Assembly: GCA_024803745.1 (NCBI GenBank)
Contig: JANJXV010000030.1
Coordinates: 3,925,001-3,989,000 of the forward strand
Reading direction: 5' to 3'
DNA length: 64,000 nt
DNA from: Megascapheus bottae
Taxonomy: Eukaryota; Chordata; Mammalia; Rodentia; Geomyidae
In this document: positions 25,301-37,100 of the stretch, in pieces
Layout: each line of letters starts with the position of its first letter
Position numbering within the stretch: position 1 is the first letter of the stretch
Notes under the pieces: generated by a model
Told to the model about the DNA's origin: nothing
Databases searched by the model: none
The model's input: only the letters and a program-made list of their open reading frames with translations
Translations under genes and position numbers: made by a program

Positions 25301-28300
25301 GGTGGCTGGAGGATTGCGGGAAGGGTGCGTGTGGCAGAGAGCAGCAGCGGTCATCCCGTCATGAGTACACAGCTCAGCACAGAGCAGCTCGGACGGAGTG
25401 CGCCCAGGTCCGCCTGCCTTTCTGCTGGTGTTTACTATGTCAGGGAGGATGTCAGCCCAGGTGACAGCATGCTTCATCCTGCCACCAGAGAGCCAGAAAT
25501 TCCACCCCAGGAGCATGGCAGCAAGGCTCTTATTAAAAGGCATGTGGAAGAGGAGCCAGGAAGCAGTTGGAACTCACAGCCCAGCACGGGCTTAGCTGTG
25601 GATGGATCCACAGAACGGATGATAGTTGGGAATGCGAGGGGAACTGAGGCCAGCACAGAGGGGCCTCACCTACCAGGACAAAGGTTGAGCACCACTAGTG
25701 GTTGCTGTTTGCAAGAGCTGCTCCCTGCCTGGGATCAAGGCAGGGGAAAGGGAACCTGTCATCTACGCTCAAGACCTGGGGCCAGGAAGGAAGCTGCTGA
25801 CCCACTTCGGGTGGGGGCGCTGACGTTGGAGAGAGGGCCCTGGCCAATCTTGCAGAGACTCAGCTCTGCAAGAAGTTTCCGTGGCTGGGAAATTCCCAAA
25901 ACAAGATTGACTTCTGTTGAAATGCTGAAGTGTGCTGAAGTCTGAAGTAGACATGACTTGGTGAAAACTGAGCAGAGATGTCAGCGCAACTGGGCACCCT
26001 TCCAGGCGGAGAGCGCATTGACCCGGGTAACCTTGCGGGGTCCCTGAGCACACTTCCAGTCCAGTCAATGAGATTATGGGGTCCCTTTACCTGAGATGCA
26101 GCTCCAGCTGCGCGTACAGGAAATGGAGGAATGCTCTCCTGGCCACAATCTCGGCGTGACAGTCGTTGACGGTCAGGCCCTGGTCACTGATGTACTCGCC
26201 ATTGATGCACTTGGTGCCGGAGGACAGAACGATGACCTGCGCCTGCCTGGTGTCCAAACCTGGAGGACACAGAGAGGGGTCAGAGCAGCTCGGACCACGG
26301 CCTCCCGTTCCATGACTGGGCCACCACACCAGCCCCTCTGCACACGCCACCTCCTGTGTTTACTGGCTGATGGATGTACAAGCTTGCCACACCGTGGGAT
26401 GCAGGGATGTGATGGAAAAGGCCACTGGTAGCCTCTTCCCTTGCTCACAGTGAGGCTATTGTGTTTCACCCTGGACTGGCAGCTGTCACTCTGAGACCTC
26501 CCCTGATCTCTCCAGGTCCAGATCAGAGTGCTGACTTCCACCTCAATCGAATCAGATCGTAGGTCCCAGGCAAAGAAGGGATGTTTGAAGAAGCTCCTGA
26601 CAGCCTGACTTGACTGTCTACAAGTGGACGCGCACAGAGGGACTGGATGAGCCGGAGAGAAGGCTGGGTTTGCAGGTGGGGCACAGGGTTTGAGTGCTGT
26701 ACCATGAGGACTTGAGGCACAGCAGCAGGAATGGTGGACTGGGGCGTGGCTGCCCAGAAAGAGAAGTGTGAGGAGTGAATTAAGAGGATCAGGGAATTAA
26801 AAATTGAGGATGGCTCAAGAATATAGCAAAAACCTAGCAAAAATGAAAACTGTAAAAAAGAAATCCTGTGAAGAACAGCCAGATTTCAGGCTATCTTAAT
26901 TTGAAGGAGAGGAGAGGGCAGACATTTTGTCATTATCTCTCCTCTCAAAGTTCATGGAGGGTGACTTGGTGACATTATCAGTTTTATGAGTTGGAACAGA
27001 ATGTTCAATAGCGATTGAAAAATAGAAGCAAAAAAAAGTGTTTAAGAGCAAAAACTTCATTAACTAGCATTTAGATAGACAATAAGTAGACAATTAGTTT
27101 CTTAACCCTCATGCCTGGTGTGAAGATAATAACAAAGGCCCCTTATCCTGTGTGGAAATAAGAATTATTCTCCCAGTCTTGTGACTGTTAGCTCCCGTTA
27201 TGAATTGAAGATATTTGAGGGCTGGTCAAAGTGGGTAGAGACAGTCTTCTTGCTGCACAGAAATTTATTATATTTTTCTTGTGATGCTTTTGTTCCCAGT
27301 GGGAAGCCATTGAGTCTTGGGGGATTGTGGGTAAGTGGCCATTTGAAAGGAGCCTCAAACAATCCAAAATGTCCTATGGAATAATAAAAGGCCCGTATAG
27401 CAAAGACAATTCTTAGCAGAAAGAACAGTGCAGGAGGAATTTCAATACCAAACTTTAGACTCTATTACAGAGCTGTAGTGACCAAAACAGCTTGGTACTG
27501 GCACAAGAACAGGCCTGAAGACCAATGGAATAGAGCTGAGGACCCAGATATTAAACCACAGACCTATGGCCACCTAATCTTTGACAAGGGAGCCAAAAAA
27601 ATAGAATGGAAGAAAGACAGCCTCTTCAACAAGTTGTGCTGGCAGAACTGGTTAAGCACCTGTAGAAAACTGAAGTTGGATCCTTCTTTGTCACCCTGCA
27701 CTAGAATTAACTCCAAATGGATCAAAGACCTGGAGGTAAAAGCTGACACACTGAAAACTTTACAAGAAGGAATAGGAGATACACTAGGCCTCCTTGGCAC
27801 AGATCGAAACTTTCTTAATAAGGACCAAGAATCACAACAAATCAGAGAAAGGCTGGATAAGTGGGACTGCATTAGACTGCAGAGCTTCTGTATGGCAAAG
27901 GACACAGTTAGCAAATTACCTAGAAAGCCTACAGAGTGAGAGAAGATCTTCACTAACCAAACAACAGACAAAGGCCTCATATCTAAAATATATCAACAGC
28001 TCAAAAAATTGAATCACTTCAAAACTAATCTCCAAAGAAACAACCATCCCATTAAAAGATGGGCCAAAGACTTAAAGAGAGTCTTCTCTGAAGAAGAAAT
28101 AAGAATGACCTACAGACACATGAAGAAATGCTCAACATCTCTGGTCATAAAAGAAATGCAAATCAAAACAACTCTAAGATTCCACCTCACTTCAGTTAGA
28201 ATGCCCAGGATCAAGAAGTCTAATAACAACAGATGCTGGAGGGGATGTGGCCAGGAGGGATCACTACTACACTGCTGGTGGGAGTGCAAACTCCTTCAAC

Positions 28301-31093
28301 CACTATGGAAAAAAGTGTGGCAGTTCCTCAAAAGACTAAACATAGAGCTCCCCTATGACCCAGCAATTCCACTACTTGGCATTTACCCAATCGTCCAGAA
28401 GCAAGGACATACTAAATCCACTAGCACAACAATGTTCATTGCAGCACTATTTACCATAGCAAAGATATGGAACCAACCCAGATGTCCCTCAGTTGATGAG
28501 TGGATCAACAAGATGTGGTATTTATACACAGTGGAATTCTATGCTGCTGTCAGAAAGAATGACATCGCCCCATTTGTAAGGAAATGCAAAGACTTAGAAA
28601 AAATCATTTTAAGTGAAGTAAGCCAGACTCAAAGGAACTTAGGCTCAATGGTTTCCCTCATTTGTCATAATCAGTAGAAACCTTGGGCTCTACTAGCAGA
28701 GATTTGCAATAGAGCAAAACCTAGATATATAAGGCCATGTAGTATGACGCTAAAGGAAAGGACCTCCAGGATATAGAAACAAAAGCCATATAATGAGTGA
28801 TTGTAGTCCTTAATGTACTAAGTTATCTCTCATCTCTTTTGCTGTCTCTTGGTTATTTCATATTGTTTCAGTATTTCACCTGGTTATCTGACATATTGAT
28901 ATATGTTTATTTGGTTATTTGAAAATTGGATAGGGAAGGGGGGAAAAGAAGATGAGGGGCGGGGATGGGGGGAGGGAAATGGGGACCAGGACATGAGAAA
29001 GGGCATCAATGTTTGTGAAGTAATGCACCTTCTATCTGGTGAATACAATGTAACCCTTCTATTAATTACAATAAAATATATGAAAAAAAAGGTTTGATGT
29101 AGAAAAAAGGAAAAAAAGGAGCTGCATAGCTGTGTGAACCTCTGAATGTTCTTAGGGATGCCAATATTGCTTTATTTGAACAGTGTGTCTTAGGCCAGGC
29201 TACCAGGAAGTACAGGTCTATCTAGAGTCTTGGGAATACAGAACAGAGCAGGAGAAGCAGCCAGGTGAGGAGGAGGGGTCATTAAAATCTAGTATACAGT
29301 TAGCTGAATAGAAAACTCTAGAAACAGAAGCACATTACCTGGCTTTCGTACTTCAAGGCAAGGGTACTGGCTTTTGTACTTAGTGTCAGTCATTAGTCTA
29401 TGACTCTAGATTAAAACTTGAAAAAGTAGAATAAAGGGAATTTTTCCCCTGACTGTTACCCTCCCCCCCTATACTTTCTACCACACTCAGAAAATTCTAC
29501 CACACACAGAAAATGCCCGGGATGCCTACTCTCAGTACTATTGGGCATGTGTGAAAGCTCTTCCCCAACGAAAGAAAGAAAGAGTGGAGTTGTAATTGGA
29601 AGGGAGCACATAACTCTAACAGTGTGTGAACAAGCCATGATCACCTCCCTGGGTGCCCCAGGAGAATCGGGTTGAAATACTGTTAGAAACAATAAGAGAG
29701 TTCAATAAGGTGATAGAGCACGAAGTTAATATACAGAAATCAATAGTTTCATATACACACAGCACCCAGAGAGAAACCATAAAGGAAACCCAGCTCCATT
29801 TATAACAACAAACAAGGCACTAGGAATAAGTTAGACAAGCAATGAGCAAGAGCCGTACTGAGAACACTTGAAAACCCCACTGAAGGACACCCATGCTATT
29901 TGAGCAGGCAGAAAGACCTGCCACGTCCTCCAGCAGGAGGGTTCACAGTGGGATTCCTCTCCAGACTGACTTTGAAGGCTAGAAGCAGCAGCCCACCGTA
30001 CCTGGCTCAAAGGTGGGGTTGTGGCTGGGAGAGCGCGGGGAAAGGGCTGACGTTGCCCCAGAGGAAATGTACTCTTCACCTGACTTACCTAACTGGAACC
30101 CTCTGTACATCACCCTTATAATAAATAAATACAACGTAAGAAGGTGCAGTTGGTTTACTTTTTGAACGAGGAAAGCTGATTCTACAGGAAAATTGGAAGA
30201 CTTCCAAGGCCTGGAGACAAACCCTGTGACAACGGAGGTGAGGTGTGTGAAGCACCACTAGAAAAAAAAAAGCATGAAAGAAGATACCCCCAGCTAGAGC
30301 CGCTGGTTGTTGGAACCATTGGAGGAAGGGGTGGACAGAGGGAGCGCAGAGGATTTTTTTTGGCAGGGAAAGTATTCTCCTTTTGGGGGGAATGTTTATT
30401 CATTTGTCCAAACCCACAGGATATACACCATGAGTTAAACCAATGTAAACTATGAATTGATTCTTTTTGAAAAAAAAAAAAAACAATGTATATGAGTTAG
30501 ATGATCTCTTTACAAGCTTAGCAAAAGGACTCTCTAATTATGATAAATGATAATTGCAATGATCACAATTATTATCCAGGTTGTTTTTGAAAATGTTCAT
30601 TTCCAGGTGAAAAGTATTTCTGCATGGAAAAACACCTTAAGGCCACTAAAAGAGACAATTAGGAAAATTAGCAAAGATTTCGGTTAATATTATGAACAAT
30701 GTATGGCTCTCTCTAATATGAAAAAGGACTTCTAAAAATAAAAAGAAATACCTTGGTAGAATATGAGGAAAAGTCTAAGCAAATCAATTCCCAAAAAATA
30801 AGAAAAAAGAAAACAAAGGCTTATTGACTACACAGGAAATATCCAACTTCACTGAGTTAAGTGAATTATTCAATGAATTATTTCAGTTAGATGGAAAATA
30901 TAGTCGACAATTCTTCAGGCATCAACATGAGAACACCCCGATATTACTGATGTTTGAAGAGACCATGGGTAGTACCTGCTATACTAGATGCCAGGTGGGC
31001 ATATAGGTTTGTAGAGTTCATTTGAAGGACAGCAATGTCAGAATAGCCCAATCTTGGTCAGAGCTAGGCTTACCTTCCACAGAGTGCTTTACA

Positions 31094-31135
<42 letters not shown>

Positions 31136-34100
31136 CAAACCACCATCAGAGGGCAGAAGATGAGGCAGAATCTGACTCAGGCAGTATTTAGGCAGGCAAA
31201 CATAAACAATGTGTCAATCATTGCTGACTTTTATCTACATGGCCAAAGCATGTCTGATTCTTTTCCTATCAAATTAACATCACGTTTCCAGATTTACTTT
31301 CTTCTTTACCTGGGACATGAGCAGACTCAGTGGTATTTCTTGACTGATTTTTCTACATTTCCCCCGAATTACTGAAAGTCAGTGCTCGGTATTATAATAA
31401 TTCCATAAGTAGAGGAGACAGAGGCTCTGTGAGATACAAATAGGGGCTGTGGATGCATGCATTATCAGTTGGTTTCTTAAACACCTGGCTTCAATTCCTC
31501 TTCCCTCACTTAGCTCTGTCACACAGATTGAGAAACAGTGTTCATTCTTGTAAATCCCCACGCAAGTAGACCTAGCTGTAGGTGCCAGAGTCTGGGGGAA
31601 GTGTCCTCTTTCCTGCCATGAAGGGGGCAGGCCAGGGTCTTGCATTAACTTTGAGATGGAATAAGGAAAAAGCTAGGGACCACAGACCCTGAAGCCATCC
31701 AGCACCTGAATCAAGCCTGCTGCCCTTGTCCAGTTTGTTTGTTATGTGACCTGGAAACGACATGTGTGAGACATTGCTAATCAACCATCTCTTTCCCTAA
31801 CTGCAACAACTTCAAACTGCATAGAATTCAAGATAGCACATGGCATACGTGGACAGATGTAAGGTGGCCAGACTAACTTCCAAAAAGATTTTTAGTTATT
31901 TTCCCTAGATATCAGCACTGTGCAGGATTTTGCTGGATATAAATATGATAATTTCACATTTGGTGAAACTATTTAATTCCTTCAGCCTACCTCCAAGAAA
32001 GAAGGAGAATGACAACCAACCCTTTGCAATTAATAGATTGAAAAATCTATTTCTCTCTCTTGCTTGTATTGTGTTGGGCCTGCTCCTCGCCCCATTAGTA
32101 ACTTATTCTTTTATAGCAAAGGAACAAATATGAAACACCTGATTTGATCAATGAGAAGAAGATCTCGCTGATGCTGAAACCAGAAATAATGAGAGCACAA
32201 GGCCGCAGCTCATAAATAATTCAGACCCCAAAGAGGCAGTATTTCCTCTATCTGTAAGCAATGACTTGATGACTCTCATATTTTGTTCTCTATTTCTAAT
32301 CTCTATTTTTAAAGAAGCCAGATATGGGATTGTATTTGAAACAGTTCAAAAGGTACCTCTCATTTAGTCCCTGTGAATTCTACTTCTTCTGATTTGTGCC
32401 CCTCTGCCAGCCTTGTGATTCCTTGTATCCCTTCCTTCCTTCCTTTATTCCTTCTTTCCTTCCTTCCTTCCTTCCTTCCTTCCTTCCTTCCTTCCTTCCT
32501 TCCTTCCTTCCATTTCCCTTCTCTCCCTTCCTCCCTGTTTACTTCCTTCCCTCTCTCCCTTCCTCCTTTCTTTCCTCTTTCCCCTCTCTCCTTCTCTTTT
32601 CTTCCTCCATGTGGGTCCTCTGTGATGTGCTACTTTGACACAAGTCTAAAAACAAACAGAATCAGTGGCTTATAGACTAGATATTCCAGAGATGAGAGCC
32701 GGAGCAAGCCTTTTCTCTTTTCAAAAACACGATTATCTTAGATATCCGTTATCATGATGGAATGCTAACACAGTGTGTTAAATTATGAGACTTTGGATTT
32801 CCTTAGTGCGAATGACCTTGAATTCCAACACAGAGGTGTCTAGAATGGGCCCGCTTCTCCTTCATTATTTAATGCACAGCAGCCATTCGAGCCTCACCTA
32901 ACGTGGATGGAAAATTCTTAGACATTTAAATATAGAGTCAACTAGTTAAGAAAAGAGTATGACCTCAAGTGCACATATTTGAAGTCCATAAGTGCTTCAA
33001 AGGGTTTCGGCTTTACCCAAGTTCACATTGGCTCACTAATTATCTCAACTCTTTAGAATATTTTTATTGTACCTCGGGCCACACAGTGGGGGGATCCAGA
33101 CAATGATAATTACTTCCTTCTAATAGATAATGCACAGTGGATTATCTGTAGCTTCCTCTCTCCCTCCCTTCCTCCTTTATTTCCTTCATAGACCTGGACC
33201 AGACTATTAGAACAGAGGTATATAGTTAGGATAAATGTAAGAACATTTTAGCTTGTTCAATCAGATAACATAGTTTATCATGCTTTGCTTGGCACTTAGG
33301 AAAAATGTTAGTGTCAATTCTTTTCCTTTCCTTTTTTACCAGGAACCCTCATGTTAGTTTTCATTTAAAATAAGGATCGCAGTCTAAGAGACTAGAATAA
33401 AGACAAGATTAGCTTTATTGCCTTAAGCTATAGATTTTCTTAACTCTGTGAAGGCTTTGAGACATGTAGATTGCAGGTAAAGTTGAATGCTGTTATGAGT
33501 TAATGACCAGAAAATTGCAGAAGTGTTTGAACAGTTTCAATGAGAAGCTTCAATATAAAAAATGTAGCAAAGTTATTTTTCTGTTTCAGGGGTAGGAAAA
33601 CATGTTTCTTCCAAGGGCCATTTGGCTATTTATAACCACATTATAGAATATACAAAAATTCTCTGTCTAGGCAGCTGGGCTGTTAGGCACAGCGAGAAGC
33701 CTTCTGTCTGTGCTGGTATGCCCCTTTCATGGGTCATAAGAGCAGTCTCCCAGCCCTGTAGTGAATAAACTAAGGCATTTTATGAGGAGTTAGCTCACAG
33801 CTTGGACTATTGCTGCTCTTCTTAGCTAATTTAACATTATTCTAGATGGAAGTATTTATCTCTAAGTCTGGAAACTTCCTTTAAAAAATGTTTTTTTTTG
33901 GTGCTGGTCCTGGGACTTGAACTCAGGGCATGGGCACTGTTCCTGAGCTTCTGTGCTCAAATCCAGGGCTGTACCACTTGAACCACAGCTCCACATCTGG
34001 CTTCTTTGGTGATTAATTAGAGATAAAAGTCTCATGGACTTTCCTGCCCAGGCTGGCTTTATACTATGAGTCTCAGATTTCAGCTTCCTGAGTAGCTAGG

Positions 34101-37100
34101 ATTAGAGGCATGAGCCATGTACATCTGGCTTTTTTCCCTTATTTTAAGTAAATGTGTCTACTGGAAATTAGTTAGTATTCAAGCTATGCAGGGGGCAGTT
34201 AAAAGGATGGTAAAGTTTATGGCTTAAACTTAATAGTTGTAGCCAAGGGTTTAGAATTGATTGTCCATGAGCCCTTCATACTGTCTGAGATGTCAGCATC
34301 TGTGAATCCTTTTTTTTGTCCTCTCTGGGCACTGTCCCAGACTTCTTTTACTCAAGGCTAGCACTTTACTACTTGAGACGCAGTGCGCCACTTCCAGCCT
34401 TTTCTGTTTATGTGATCCTGAGGAATCAAATCCAGGACTTCATGCATGCTAGGCAAGTACTCTACCACTAAGCCACATTCCCAGCCCTGAGCATTCTTTA
34501 CTCAAGCTGGAAGCATGGCTTGGGCCTTGCAGATGGATTTCTTTACCTCATGGGGTTGCGTTTAGGTTTAGAGCAGATGTACGCAGCAAAACCTATTCTA
34601 CATGTGGTAGTATTTGAATGATCTTTCTAATGTTGCCTTGTTGAATTATTTTTTTCCCAACAATCCTAGTCACTTTGCCCAGAAGATTTAATATTCTTAG
34701 CTGTTATTCTGGGATGTTCACTTAAATTCCAACCTTTCTAGATAGTTTTCCAGAATGTGGGGTATGTGTGTGTGTGTGTGTGTGTGTATGTGTGTGTGTG
34801 TGTTGGTAATAGGACTTGAATTCAGGGCCTTATCACTGTCCCTTAGGCTAGTGCTCTGCCATTTGAGCCACAGCTCTACTTTTGTTGACTTTTTGCTGAT
34901 TAATTGGAAATAAGAGTTTTATGGACTTATCTTCCCAGGCTGACTTCAAACTGTGATCCTTGAACTCAGGGACTGGGCACTGTGCCTGAGCCCCTTTGCT
35001 CAAAGCTAGTGCTCTACCACTTTGAATCACAGGGCCACTTCTGGTTTTCTGGTGGTTAATTGGAGATGAGTGTCAGACTTTCCTGCCTGGGCTAGCTTTG
35101 AACTACAGTTCTCAGTTTTCAGCTCCTGAGTAGGCTAGGATTTCAGTGTGAGCCATCAGGTCTACATGTTTTTAAGGACACTAATTTATAAGTCCAATAG
35201 ATATGGGGAATGATTAAAGCTGTATATTAGATTAAAAACTGGAGAAGAGTATTTCTAAAGAAGCAGTATTTCTTAATATGTTTTTCAGGCCAGGCTAGGG
35301 AAAGAAAGTTTTAATATAAATTCTTGAAAATACACACTATTGAACCTCAGTTCACTCAGAGCCCTTCCTGAAGTTGGAGGGAAGGGGACACATTAGAGCT
35401 AAAGCGTGGAATAATTTAGTTCTCCTTTGTGATGCCAAGTTTCTTTAGCCATACCAAGGTCGAGGGAAGAAAATCCATGAATTTTTATGCAAAATTATTT
35501 CTCTGTTTATTAAACCAATAACTAGGAAAAATTTGTGTTCATCAAATAATGTACATGAACATGCTAGTAGAATGCTAAAATGGTTAAGTTTTCATTTCCA
35601 ATAAAAGCCACCACTATCAATAGCTCCTTCACAAATCTTTTTCCTGTGGAGACACTAGTCTTTCTTATCAGTCAGATCTGCAGTGCTTGTTAACTGATTA
35701 CTGTCTAGCTTTCAGTGTACTTCACACTTTTCAGTGCAGCTTAGCACTTCTCATAATGCCTGAAACAATGGTCTGTCTCTGGAATGGACTGCACTTTCTA
35801 GGAGCTACTTGATGCATGTGAGCTGGCATCTGGTCTACCAATGGAGGTGGGGCAATTGTCTTATGTTTTATTTCAAAACAAGTTTGTTTTATTATGGTAC
35901 AATGCATACAACAACTAGAAGGAGTCACACCAGTCTCTGTTAGAGCTCCTTCACTATTTGCTTGAATGACTGAATTCGAGTTAAGATCGCATGGCACATT
36001 GGCTCTAAGTAAATGAATATTTACAAATATTCCTATTCCTTATTTTGCATATTTCTGCCTAATATCTTCTAAATCAGTGTCTGCTAAATATTCTCTTTAG
36101 AACAGGAATGCAAATTTCAGCAGTTTATTCTACAATGTTTTTAGATGACTAATCATGAAGCTTTACCTAGTGAAATCTCACTTTCACATAATACATTTAG
36201 TTAGTATAAATGAATAAATTGCCTGCACATAAAATGGTGTATGCACTGTCAACTTAAAAGCATCATTTCTCACAAGCCATTAAAATTTTCTCTTTTCCTT
36301 GTGAAGAGTCTTGAGTAGCTTCTGGACTTTTTCAGAAAAGGGAAAAGATACTGGACAACTAGCGCTGGAAATGTTGAGAACCAACTTGCTAAATCGCACA
36401 TGCTTGTGTAAACATGTTTCACGGCTCATGGCAAAACAAAAAAATGCACCAGGGGCTGGCTCTTTTCCCTCCCTCTTTCCCAACCTTCCTCCCTTCCCTC
36501 CCTTGCCCTCTCTCTCCCCTCTCCTCCTTCCTTTTTCCTCTTTCCTTCCTCATCTCTTCCTTTCCTTCATTTCTTCCTTTCTTTCTACCCTCCCTTCCTC
36601 TTTCCTTTGCTTTCCCTTCCCTCCCTTTCCTCCCATCCCTCCCTCTTTCCCTCCCTCCCTCCTTCCTTCCTTCCTTCCTGCCTTCCCCTTCCTCTCCCCT
36701 TTTATTTACAAAGTAAGGTGCTAGTTTAAATGGAATTGTCCTGGCATTTATGACAGTTCACATTTTTAAATTTATCAGTTCTGTTTAGTTGGTGTTACAA
36801 CTCTAGGTACATATAACTGTTTAGGTTTCTTTTTGTATTGGACTTAAATTGATCTTTATGAATCACCTGCCTTCAGAATATGAGATCCACAGAAATAAAA
36901 GCACATGGTTTATTTTATTCTTCTCTGTTTCCTGGGAACCTGGTAGGGCTGGCAACCTATAAACAATGTGTGAATGCAGAGGGGAATGTCACTGAATGGA
37001 TTAAAGGAGGACAGATATTAGCAGCACAGGCTGTGGATGTGGCACCACATACAATGAAGTCATTGACCAAACAGAATTGCTTTTGCCTTTGTAAAGGATG

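Noticed and set aside
25292..25945. 217-codon plus-strand open frame antisense to ADARB2
   Set aside because: Longest non-repeat ORF, but it lies in a GC-richer intron, shows no domain, signal or repeat similarity, and its composition is that of a chance frame. Antisense transcription is possible, but the sequence gives no evidence for it.
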